This document shows, one piece after another, positions 36,772-47,698 of a stretch of DNA of 64,000 nucleotides. Location: the NCBI RefSeq assembly GCF_042453785.1, contig NC_091661.1:27519501-27583500 (forward strand). The letters are read 5' to 3'. Every line of letters begins with the position of its first letter. Within the stretch, counting starts at the first letter, position 1. The position numbers and the translations under genes are program-made. The stretch is from Malus domestica. Its lineage: Eukaryota > Streptophyta > Magnoliopsida > Rosales > Rosaceae. Under the pieces are notes generated by a model. The model was not told the DNA's origin and made no database searches. It saw only the letters and a program-made list of their open reading frames with translations.

Positions 36772-39700
36772 TTACTTGAGGAAATGATCCATTATATGGC
36801 GGATGACATCTTCACCTTCTATATGTACACTTTTATTTTTGACCTGTAAAATGTTCAGAGTGCAAATTTGTGTCTTTAGCGTAAGGTGTGAGCATGAGGG
36901 CGTGTGAGTGTGTGTGTGGGAGAGGGAGGAGAGAGAAGGAGACCTGAATGACACTATGAGCAGCAAATCTCTGTCTGCTGCTGTGGAAACTAACATCTAC
37001 TTTTTCCCAGGACACGCGAGATAGGCCTTTCAATAGTTCCTCTGCACAAAACAAAGTTGTTAAGAAAGAAATTATTTAGGAACAACCGATATCTGCAATT
37101 CACTACGATGCAACAAATGAAAGTAAAAGGCAGGTTAAACACAGACGCAAACAGATACTAGAGCAATGAAATTTATTAATAAAATGTAAGCACATTAGCG
37201 AGGTAACACAAGCAGAACAGCGACAAGTATAGACAACGACTTCTGTTTACATAGAATTCAATGATTAATATACTATTAAAAGTTGGAAACCAAAGTGAAA
37301 TGAGTTGTTAACCTTCAAGCTCGTCAGAGCCACCATCTTCTGCTGAAGTAGGCTCACACTGCTCAGCGTCATAGGCCTTGCAGTGTTCTTCATAAACAAT
37401 ATGCGGATATTTTTCGTCAACAGTATTTTCCCACTGATAAGCAGAAAAATCAAAACTTTAAATGAAAATCAGAAAACCTGACCTTAAAATTACAATTATA
37501 AAACCATGCAGATGGAAATACCTTTGGAAGTTCACTGTTACGTCTAATACATGATGTTTTCCAGCCGACAATATCTTTATAGTATTAATTATCAAAAACA
37601 AAAAGTGAATAAGGCATAGAAAAATGGAAAGTATATATATTGATCATAGAAAATAGGATACGGTCATTGCCCACATTTGAATACACCACCCTTCGCTTAA
37701 AACTACGCAATGCAGACCTGTCAAAAAAAAAAGTGTCATTCTATATACAAGAAATCTCAAGAAACTTCGAATCTCAAATTAATGTTTGAACATGGATGCA
37801 AGTAACATACATGAAATAACAACCATCAGAATCTTCTATCATGCGTTTAAGCAGTGGAGGCTTCCCATCGTCATCATCATTAAGAAAAAGATGCCGACCA
37901 GTCCTCCTAAATATCAAATGAATAACTGCACTAGCAAGTTTTTCAAAGGCAGGCACACCAAAAAGGAATGGTACCTACACAAAGTGAAATAATTCATTAG
38001 TAAAAAGTGGCAAGTGCATATACCAACTGGGTTACTACTACGAAGAAAATAACATAAGATCAGCCTAACATCTATCACTCCTGAGTCCTACCTTAACTAA
38101 GTCTTTCACTACATAAAACAGAATCAGATAAACCAATACAAGCCAAGAACCTGATCAAACTTGAGACGTTACAAAAATTCTAGGATTCAAGTACATTCTG
38201 AATGAGCAAGTGTTAAAGGCAATTGTATTACCTGCTTGTTACCCCTTGATCCAAGATGAGGTGTAGCAACAGTAATAAAGTTCATAGGCTCCAAGCCAGC
38301 TAATGTACTCCTTGCATCCTCTTCACGCCCATTAGGAGATGAATGCTCCGTATTGTCACTTTTAGGGGGTCTATATAGCCTCCCAATTGCATATCTTGCC
38401 ACTAATCCTCCGACAGAATGTCCAATAAATGAGACCTTACGTAGATTAGGCTTTTTTTGAGTCAGTTCGATAACCTAAAAGTAATGAACTTGGTTAACAA
38501 CGGTACAAAACGAGAAGTGGATCCATCATTTCAGAAATGAAAACAGATGCAATAACTTCCATTATATAAAATACATCAGGCAGAAATGAACCTCCTCTGC
38601 CAATCGCTCCCCCATCACATCCACACCATCTAGAGTCAACCTAGAGACATTCCGTTCACTACCTGCAGCCGGATTTCAACCAAATTAATTAGATTGGACA
38701 AACATCATATTTTCTACAAACAATACTGACTGCAATAGATCACTTAGTAGAAGTTTAAACATCAACATTGCACTAATTTCACCTTTTTAAAATCTTAAAA
38801 GTGAGCTAAAAATATAAGAAACAAACAGCAAGGTATCAGGATCCGAAAAGCTAGAACTTTGGACATAAAAGGCTAAAAACAAAGAACCACCACTAATGCA
38901 AGCAGGGATCCAAGCTTAAGACTAGAAAAGTAAAGCAGCAGGGTGATCATATTGGCACCTTTCTCTGTTTCAAGATTCTTTTCTTCCGCCAATCTTCTAT
39001 TAACATTAAAAGGAAATACACAAAGTAGCACTAAAGTGGCAGGTAACAAATCAAGAAGATACATTTTAACAAAAATTGTAACCAACGACAGACAAAGACC
39101 ATAGGACTCGAACTGATAGCAGGTATAATAAAATTCAACCCAAAAACGCCTTAATAGATGAAGCGTATCGGCATTAATTGAATGCATAACACAAAAGAAT
39201 GTTCCTTACAATGAACAATAACTTTATCTGGAAGTGTTTTAACAAATTGCTCCGCCCCAAACTTCCAATCCGCGGCACTGCACGAGCAAATGCAAAAACA
39301 ATATCAACATTGTACCAGAGTGAGAATTCACAGAACAAGAAACAGACCGGTTCAAATACTCAAAAATACAAAACGAAGGAGGTCATGCTCAAAATCTACC
39401 TTAACGTACACACAACCAAAGCAGATACTTTCCGATTCACCAAACATCAAACTGTAATCTTTGCCCAATCAACAAGCATAAATTTGTAAATTAAAATACA
39501 AAAATTGAAAATGTATACCAGAAATGAAGTCTTGGTACGACTAATCCAGATTTAGGACTACCAATTTAACTAAAAAAATCAAATTTATCGTCAAAACAAT
39601 ATAATTTGTCAATAAAATCACTAGACATTCAACATTATCTATCGCGATAAGCAAAATCACCACCACACCGTCTCAATCTCTCGATAAATCAAGAAAATTC

Positions 39701-39918
39701 AGAGTACAGCTAAATCAAATCTTGATTATATAATTTTCTTCCAAGAAAAAAATATTAAAATATGAAATTGAAGAGTCGTACGTTCCCATAATTCCATGGA
39801 CCATGACGACAAGATGATCAGCGGAGGAAGATTCCGACTCCTTCGAGCTCCAGACGTCGCGATTCCCGTTAGCCGACTCCGAGGAGCAGACTCCGTTCTC
39901 TACGATGCCGTTTTCCAT
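36772..39918 (-). CDS. Alpha/beta-hydrolase, DUF676-type putative serine esterase/lipase
   Basis: 360-aa model in 10 GT-AG exons: 39918-39782, 39277-39210, 38662-38592, 38474-38232, 37974-37811, 37717-37662, 37574-37522, 37433-37313, 37041-36944, 36843-36772. Start chosen at the second in-frame ATG (MENGIVENG) because relatives begin MENG; the ATG at 39951 would add 11 residues. Domain landmarks: DHLVVMVHGIMGT (oxyanion-side HG), the nucleophile elbow FIGHSVGGLVARYA with Ser112, and MNFITVATPHLGSRGNKQ. Then comes RRTGRHLFLNDDDDGKPPLL, and the C-terminal block WEKVDVSFHSSRQRFAAHSVIQV holds the likely catalytic His. There is no signal peptide, so it is probably cytosolic or membrane-associated. 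From memory it is a close match to Arabidopsis At5g51180. The physiological substrate is unknown. Confidence 0.93.
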
Positions 39919-40340
39919 AGCTGCTACTGACCGCCGTTCGGCTACGGGCATTGACTGAGACGAACGGTGGCGGGAAGCAGAAAACGGGAAGCGATTAGGG
40001 AGATTGGAGAGAGGGTGAGGAAAAAGAAAAGGAGGAGAGCTTTTATGTTGTGGGACGTTGGTTGGTGGTTGCGACAGACAGAAACGGTATGGAAAATTGT
40101 AAGGACCGTGGGAAAATTTTGAGAATATGGATGATACATTATTGTTTTTATGTAAGTGGTAGGAAATTTTAATTTTTAAATTATTAATCTTTTAACACAT
40201 ATAATTCATTATTTATATAGAGATACATGTTATATTATCTCGTGTGATGAAAACACTGAAAAATCCCAGGAGTGAATGAAACTGATTTTTTCGCTCAATA
40301 TTTTTACTAAAATTTGCACCAGCAAAAACAGAATATATAT

Positions 40341-40489
40341 AGGAAAACTAATGAGGAAAAATTTTGAAAATTTTGAATTTTAACTATAAGAATAAAATAA
40401 AAAGTAAAATAAATAGTATTAAGATTAATTATTTAGTATAAAAATATGATTTTTTTATTAAAATGAGAGTTCTTTCAATAAAGTTTTCT
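40341..40489. mobile_element. MITE, GGGAACTTTAACGAAAAG family, copy 2 (inverted)
   Basis: Starts AGGAAAACTAATGAGGAAAA and ends AATAAAGTTTTCT, the reverse orientation of the copy at 2577-2729. It is more decayed than the 46.6-kb copy. Confidence 0.5.
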
Positions 40490-40539
40490 ATATATATTAT
40501 ATTATATTTTTTTGTACTATAAAGGTAAATGTTGCAGAT

Positions 40540-40755
40540 TGTAAGGTAAGCTTGTGAATTGACATCTTTTTGAGTTTATAGTTGATTTAAATGTTCTTTC
40601 AAAATGATTGAAAATATTTTTAAAATTAATTCTTAATAAAAATCTAAGTAAATTCTGAAAAAGAATTTTAAATACTTTTGTGAGAATTTTAGAACTCAAT
40701 TAATTTGACTAAAAACGTTTTTAGTTATTTTAAAAGCACATTCAAACAAGTCTTT
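40540..40755. repeat. AAAAGCACATTCAAACAAG-ended repeat, copy 1
   Basis: The right end TTTTAAAAGCACATTCAAAC resembles the end of the repeat at 54480-54665 (TTTTAAAAGCATTTTCAAAC). It is AT-rich and non-coding, probably a degenerate MITE. Confidence 0.4.
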
Positions 40756-41196
40756 AGACTACTTCTCATGTACTACTCGATTTTATAATACAATTCCAAC
40801 TTTCTTCAGTTCATTAAGCTTAATAATATTTGTTCTTAATTTCCGAGAAATAAAATATAAAACCAAATTTTATGTTGGTGGATGAGAATCGTTGCATGAC
40901 ATCATAATAGTAGTGGATTACATTATCAGTTGGTTCCGTTAAGATTCGTTAACGCGTTGTGGCGCGAGGGAGATAAAGGGGGTCGGGTCAGCACGCGGGT
41001 GATGTAAGATTTGGCGCTTTCCAAGCTGGGGAACTTTGGGAAAGCACCAAGGGTCGATCGTAAATACGCGACCACGGACGAGTTTAAATTTTGCACATTA
41101 CATTTAAATCGCGGTAAATCTAGATAAGTTTAAATTTTGAAACTTTTATATATCTTTTATGGGCATGTTGAAATTTAAACTTATAAAAAAATAATG

Positions 41197-41307
41197 AGAA
41201 CTGTTATTAGCACTTTAAAAATCTTATTCTACACTTCTCATAAATTCTTTCTAATTATAGAAAGTTTGGAATACCAAATGAGATTTTTGGAGTGCTAATA
41301 ACAATTC
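41197..41307. mobile_element. Hairpin MITE, 111 bp
   Basis: Ends are inverted repeats: ACTGTTATTAGCACTTTAAA at the left and, at the right, the complement of GGAGTGCTAATAACAATT. It can fold into one long hairpin. No coding capacity. Confidence 0.65.
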
Positions 41308-41329
41308 CTAAAATAATAGATAAATAATA

Positions 41330-41475
41330 GGGAGTTTTAACAAAACACTCACAGTACTGTTCACTTTTAACGAAAAACCACATTTATACCTTTCACTAGT
41401 AGCATTCATTATACCTTTAAAAAGAACTTTTCATTAAAAAATGAAATTTGTTTGAACTTTTCGTTAATTTTTCTT
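41330..41475. mobile_element. MITE, GGGAACTTTAACGAAAAG family, copy 3
   Basis: Contains AGTACTGTTCACTTTTAACG and AACGAAAAACCACATTT, family hallmarks. The ends are degenerate. Confidence 0.5.
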
Positions 41476-42327
41476 AAATAATAAGCATACTATCACTTGA
41501 AGGTGGTGAACAAATTCAACTAGTGTAGGGTTGGTGGAATTAAAACATAAAGAAACTTATACTTTTATGAAATATATCTTACGAATAATGCGATTAGATA
41601 TCGTTTCCAAAGTTTTTAATGCGATCAGATATCGTTTCCAAATTTTTCTCTTGTGGATAGATCGTATACGACAGGGTAGGGAGCTTGCTTAGCTAGGCAG
41701 ACAGGGCAATAGTTTGGAACTTGCTTGAATCTACAATTAGGTCCACTTTGGATTTTCAGATCCCAAAATTTTATATAAACGTGATATTCCAGCGTGCAGC
41801 GCTATCCACTTATCCTCCTCCTCCAACTAACTAGGAAAACGACATGCAGTATGAGTTGTCATCATTTACCTATGGTGACCTGTATCTGTAATGGCTTTAT
41901 TATCATAATTATTAATCAATGATCAACCAAATACCTTGACGCCACGTGTATTGGACTTATCTCATAGATGATGCCATCCATTGTCGCATTAGTCCACGAA
42001 AAACAGAATGAAATTTAATTACGTTATTGTGACCGTATTCTAACATGTCTAAAAGTTGGAACACATATCAATGTTTTGCTAAATCTACAAAAGTCCTATT
42101 TGGAAATTCATTGTGCGGGTTCCCAAAGTCGGTCAATTTTCTGTGAGCACTAACGATAACTTGAACTCAAGTTGTGACAGTATTCTAGACTAATTTAGTA
42201 TTGTCATATAGAAAATTTAAAATACAAAGCGGCGTTTGATTGATTTAGTAGGTGTCGCAGTGGCATCTCAGTTATAGGTAAGTTCTAGGTTGTATGAGAG
42301 AGATTGGTCATGTGGGTTTAGCAAGTC

Positions 42328-42513
42328 GGAATCGGATCCCCAAAAACTGAAGCTGCTTAGCAATGATCATGGGCCATTGAAATTTAATTCAACGGCTACA
42401 AACAAGGACCCCCTAAAAGTTATAATAATTGTAACCGTTTGATCAAACTTCAACGGCCCTAATTTATTGCTCAGAATCCTCAGTTTTTGGGGATCCGGAG
42501 AGGATCCGGTTCC
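42328..42513. mobile_element. Mutator-like MITE with a perfect 9-bp target duplication
   Basis: 186 bp flanked by TAGCAAGTC at 42319-42327 and 42514-42522. The left end GGAATCGGATCCCCAAAAAC and the right end (complement GGAACCGGATCC, then GGATCCCCAAAAACTGAGG) are inverted repeats; the right one has a small internal duplication. The 9-bp duplication points to the Mutator superfamily. It lies about 150 bp beyond the WD40 gene stop codon, within or near its 3' UTR. Confidence 0.75.
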
Positions 42514-42671
42514 TAGCAAGTCAGTCAGTCAATTTCCATGAGTACTAATGCTAATCCAGAGAAATGAGAAACAAATGGGAGAGGGAAAGGCCACCGTTAT
42601 GATGTTCCAACTACTCCATAAACATATTACACAGAGAGAGCATGTTAAACATTGAGAAAAGCAAACCTGCC

Positions 42672-45600
42672 TCAATCATCAGAGCTATATTCACTCGATT
42701 CTTCAGGAAGAACGGCGACAGCACCGCAGCAAAACAACTCTTTATCCTTCAGGAGAAGACAGCTTCCATCCGAATTCCATTTCAGATCAACTATGCTAAA
42801 CTGTGGTTGCGGTGGGATGCTCACGCAATAGGCACCACCAGGAGTCCACATGTACAGATGAGAACTTCCAGTGCAAACAAGAAGACGTGTGCACGTAGGA
42901 TCCCAAACTGCTGCACGAATAGGATCTTTCTGCACCATGATAGCAGCGAGTTCAAGATGGCGTATGTCCCATATCCAGAGAATGCTTGGCATGCTATCGT
43001 TGCGAGTACAAATATATTGGCTATCGTTGCTCCATGACATTAGACCTACAGCAAAACCTATAGCTTTAGCCATATGTTCATACAATGAACTCTTGAACAA
43101 TTTCGAGGTAGCATCTAAGGGATATCACGTCCATTATTCAAACAAAATCCCTCACTAATACGTTGAAAGTGCATCTAAACTTTACATTCCTGCGTACAAG
43201 TATATTATATTAGAACAGCTTGACTCAGTAAAAACGAAACCCTGTTCATCATTGGAAGAAGTTTGCTACCTACAAGGCTGATAGTACCTTCCACATCAAG
43301 ATCATCTATCCTCCAATCCGTTAAAATATTTCAATGAATAAAACTGTTGTTACACAAAGTCAATGAATAAAGGAAGCTGACACTGCTATCCGCTAGTGAG
43401 GTTTCTATATTATTCAAGGTTAGTGGGAATATCCCATATAGTCAATATTTGACTCTAATATCGACAGACTTGTTACCACAACTTCAAGTTCCTCAACTTG
43501 CAGGATTTGTCCAGAAGTATGAATTGACTCAACCATTTGATGACCTCTGTTGAGGACATTGAATGTTATCTGATGGCTAGGCCAATGTGTTTATGAACCC
43601 TCAGCCATCTAAGTGCATCTTGTCTTGTCTGATGTAAAGTAGCTAAAACGTAAACCAGTTTGATTGTCTTCATACTTGACTGTTTACAAACTTTGTGTTC
43701 ATTTGCATCAGACAGTACAAGAGGGAGAAAGGGCTTACCAATTCCTTGTTTGGGGTTAGGTTTGTCTGCAGGAGGCTTCTGGAAAGGCAAACTGATGGGC
43801 ACTTCTGTAACCTCGTATCTAACTCTGACTTGTCCTTCCGAAGCATCTACTTGAAATGAAACAAAAATTATGGGGGGAAAAGAAAAGGGGATTGAATCAA
43901 ATAAGTTTTGCATATTAACAGAAGGATCTGTGATTCTCCAGCCAAAAGCCGTAATTTATGTATCATGCAAAAGATGGCCAATGTGATACAATGGCAAGCC
44001 ACTCTTTGAATTTTGCTTTGCAAGAGTAAAATTTAAGGATGTGGCACTGTTACGTTATTTTCTTAGAATAAAATGATTCATCGAAGCTTATATTGATCTT
44101 ACGTTATTAAAATTTTACCGTCATCCATCAACAGGTTAAAAGGTGAATGGAAGAATAAGTTATTCTGTGAGCTTTGAATACAAGTTAGTTCAAAAGGCAG
44201 AAATGAAATCTAGTAGATACAAAAACATACCAACAACAGGAAAAGAAATCTGACCTAGCATACAAATGATACAGCATATTATTTTTGTACTCTGATCACC
44301 TTTTATAAGTTAAAAAATAACTGTATTAACATGGAAACATCATGCTTACCGTTATTGCCTTCTGCAAAATCATCATTTAAAGTTAGCTCGGACATATCAA
44401 GTAGCAGTGGCTCATCTACTTCCTGACATTTAGACATCATGGGGTGAGCAATCATCCAACACACTAAAAGAACATGATATCTCGCTATCTCAAATATTAA
44501 CAAGCAATAACCTTAAACACGGCCGCACAACAGGGAGCACGGACAGTAGATAGATGCATAAATTCAGCAAAAGTCTTCCAAGTCAAGTGATTTAAAACCC
44601 GCAACATCTGGTCATAACTACCCACTGCTAGAAACTGGCCACACGGAGACCATGAAACACTTTTTACACCCAAAGCACTTTCATATGCTTGATACTTATA
44701 CAGACACCTCCCATCTGGGGAGTATATCAGAACCTGCATCAAACCGCACCATGAGATGTTTCAAACTAAAACATTATATAATTACTGCAAATCTTTTTGC
44801 CATAACAAAGAAAAAAAAACCGAAGTTCTCACCTTATATTCGAGAGGCGAATCCCATATCACTATTGCACTGTCATCTGGTGACCATTCAGTATCAGCCA
44901 AGTCCAAAGTGTCCACAGCAAATACACCCATTATTTCCCATGTATGACAGGACAGAAGATTAATATAGTCCTTGCAATCACGCCTTGTGCAAATTGCAGC
45001 AAATTGCCTATCTTTGGTGAACGAAACTCCCTTGGAAGGATGCTTTGGCCATTGCACATGTACACATGCTGTGTTTAACAGTGACCAAACTGTTAACCGC
45101 AGTTGAAAGTCTGATGTGGTAAGTATGTGACGGCTATCTGGGCTCCACCTAGCATAGGCAATACCGGCAGGACCTTCATCTATCTTACATGTCCATTCAG
45201 GTTGGGCCAGCGACCATGCTTGTATCATTGGTCTTTTAAATAGACCACAAAGAATGTATTCAGAATCAAGCGCCCATTCAATGTAGCTTATCTTATCCAA
45301 ACATGAGAACAACTGCACAACCTGGATTAGAAATGACATTTAATTATATATCAGACAACTTACCTTCAAGATATATGAAATGGAGTTCAGCAATTCAAAC
45401 TTTAAGTCAGACAATAGATGTTGCACAACAGCGCTGAATGTGAAGCATGCAGAAACCTGTTTAAACCATTGTTCGCTACAGCTTATGTTCAAACGCTTGA
45501 GGGTATATTTCTGCCTCCAAAAAGTCCAGAACCTTGTAACTGCTCATGAGCCCTACCGTACAATTTTGTCCACGGTAAAAGAGTGATCAGAACGGAGCAT

Positions 45601-46302
45601 TATTCTATGGATTAGTTCACCTCTAATTAGGGTTGAATCCTTCGATCTGTATAAACTCTCTAGGTGTAAGAAACACTGAAATCATTTTCCTCATATTTTC
45701 CGATTTACTTTTTAAGAACCTCAACGGAAACATGCCGCATGAACTCACTCAAGTTTTGATGTTCTCTCCAAAATTCGCTTTGAATCGCTTGGCGAAAAAC
45801 TCAGACTGCAACTACGGTGATCAGATCATCGGCATTAAATTAAGTTTCCCTTAAAATGAAGAAACAAAATTAAGATTTTTTTACTAATTTCTCAGCAACC
45901 AAGCAAATTACAGCATACTGAAGCTACAACACTACGTCTTGTTTGTCAACAGCTAAATGCAACGGCTGAGATCTACAGAAACTTAACCATGTACGTGCCA
46001 AACCCAATCGGCCCAGCTCAATTGTGCACCATATGATTGCTTTTGAAAATGCAGAGATATAAGTGATAAATGAACGAATTAGGACATTTGGACCATCATT
46101 TTCCTGGCATTTTTTCGGTAACCAAACAGAGCATGAAATAAATTTATTAAATTACAAAAAAGAAGCAAATTCGATAGCAGCATACCTTAAAGGAAAGAGT
46201 GTCGCGAATGACGAGGCGGTAGTCGACGGCGACGGCAATGTAGCGAGCATTAGGTGAGAAGCAACAAGGACCGGTCTGCTTGTAAGCCTCTGTGAACTCC
46301 AT
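42672..46302 (-). CDS. WD40-repeat protein of the WDR8/WRAP73 family
   Basis: 460-aa model in six GT-AG exons: 46302-46186, 45321-44833, 44733-44512, 44422-44350, 43846-43739, 43045-42672. The human relative WRAP73 (WDR8) is also 460 aa and works at centrosomes and microtubule-organising sites. Plants lack centrosomes, so a microtubule-nucleation role is inference. Sequence marks: MEFTEAYKQTGPCCFSPN at the start, ISYIEWALDSEYILCGLFKR, ARWSPDSRHILTTSDFQLRL, ADTEWSPDDSAIVIWDSPLE, VLIYSPDGRCLYKYQAY and VSWSPCGQFLAVGSYDQ. It continues with MSWSNDSQYICTRND and DPIRAAVWDPTCTRLLVCTG. A less conserved acidic linker lies between residues about 277 and 340. The C-terminus ends in SSEYSSDD. The first intron is large (about 0.86 kb). 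Confidence 0.93.
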
Positions 46303-46635
46303 TCACATTCAGATCAAATTTCCGGACCACAGCACTCCCTGCTAGCTTATATTTCAAGTGTAGGTCCTCATATTAGCTGTGAAATTTAGTAATGCAGCGG
46401 TTGCGGTGGCGGTGGTTGCTATTACTGTTGCTGTTGCCGTTGCTGGAGAGCGTTTGGCTGAGTGGATGAGATCTGCGAGGCTTCGTTTTGGAGTGAAATG
46501 TTGGAAGTTCGAATTTGTACTGGCAAAAGTCGATCGTGAAAATGTTGGGATTTTGGGTTTGAATTTCGAACGGACGATTGAGGGAGGGGCCGGGGATTGG
46601 GAATTCTGAAAAAAGATGGCATAAAAAAAAAAAAA

Positions 46636-46767
46636 AAACTAATGAAAATGGTTAATGATAAGCAGAAAATAAAAGTAAAATGAATAGCATATTATTGACT
46701 TTTTAATGTTAAAATATGGTTTTTCGTTAAAGTGAACAGTACCGGGTGCTTTTCGTTAAAGTTCCCT
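46636..46767. mobile_element. MITE, GGGAACTTTAACGAAAAG family, copy 4 (inverted)
   Basis: Reads AACTAATGAAAATGG at the left and GTGCTTTTCGTTAAAGTTCC at the right, inverse to the 2577-2729 copy. The right-hand part is the best-preserved in the window. Confidence 0.65.
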
Positions 46768-46789
46768 AAAAAAAATGTTGGGATTTTTT

Positions 46790-47069
46790 TTTTTGTGTTT
46801 GGTAAACATTTAGTTCAGCTTTTTTTCACAGTTTTAGATGAAAAAAAGCCAAAAACAAGAAGCTGCAAAACCCAACTTTGAAAAACCGGCTTTTTTTACA
46901 TCTATTTTACATAAAAGTTTACCAAATATTATAATACTGCTTTTTTTTTTCAAAAGCATTTTTCCAAAAAAGTTTATCAAACACTCTACAGCTTTATTTC
47001 ATAACCGCTTATTCTCACAGCTAAGCAGAAACAACTTTTATTTAAAGCACATCAATACTAAACCAGCCC
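46790..47069. mobile_element. hAT-like MITE, GTTTGG-ended family, copy 2
   Basis: Shares with 3995-4370 the words GTGTTTGGTAAAC, AAAAAAGTTTA followed by CAAACACTCTAC, CGCTTATTCTCACAGC and the end ACTAAACCAGCCC. The left boundary is uncertain. The 79-aa frame over it is not a gene. Confidence 0.55.
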
Positions 47070-47698
47070 GAAGTTAGTCGCCCAAAGTGTTATTTTTATT
47101 TTTTTGCTGGCTTTGGCGCTTAGGACCTGTTTTGTGGGAAGCATCATTGGAATTTGGAAATATAATGAGCATGTGGTCGGCCCATTGGGCTTATTCGATG
47201 GAATCGGATACAGGCCTTCAACAATAACAGCATAAGCCCTTTCTAATTGGAAGAAAAAAGAGAGAGAAAAAAATAAAAAAAATAAAAAAAATAAAAAAGA
47301 AAAGAAAGGAGGAAAGAGAACATGGGGTTCGCCGGACTTCCACACATACGCAGTCGCGGCCGTTAGTTTTTTTAACTACGCGCGCTCCTCCTTCCCGGTC
47401 TGTTTCTCATTCGCGCACTCCTCTGTAGGGTTTTGGACTCGCAAAACTCTCAAGCATTTCCATCAACTGCAACTCAAAACCTTTCAAATTTCAATCTAAG
47501 GTACCTGCACTTTTCCTTGTCAACTGATTTTTCAAACTGATTTGTGTTTGTTTTCTGTTTGGTTCCCGAGAAAATATTGATTCTGTAATTCTTGTTATTT
47601 GGGTTGATTAATGTGTTTAAGATGAACATCTGTATGGTGTTGTTGTGCCCCGTATGTGTTTGAAGAAATGTCTCTGTGAATCCAACAGGGAGCTCGAG

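Larger units (their letters stand above)
39919..42671. other. Intergenic between esterase and WD40 genes
   Basis: 39919-40110 is likely esterase 5' UTR and promoter. Then come five small elements, listed separately. 41590-41645 has a tandem duplication of GCGATNAGATATCGTTTCCA. 41815-42320 shows nothing I can name. No gene. Confidence 0.5.
46303..47698. other. Shared upstream region of the WD40 and CBP3 genes, with two MITEs
   Basis: The two genes are divergent with ATGs about 1.4 kb apart. 46303-46620 is GC-richer and is probably WD40 5' UTR and promoter; MITEs fill about 46636-47069. 47400-47500 is likely the non-coding first exon of CBP3, with an intron 47501-47688 (AAG/GTACCT to CCAACAG) before the ATG exon. 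Confidence 0.5.

Noticed and set aside
46379-46622. Open frames on both strands just upstream of the WD40 gene
   Set aside because: Low-complexity GCN/CAG-like runs in a promoter/5' UTR region, with no domain.
47645-47698. Upstream in-frame ATG of the CBP3-type gene
   Set aside because: It falls within a likely 5' UTR intron ending CCAACAG; the ATG at 47699 starts a typical mitochondrial presequence.
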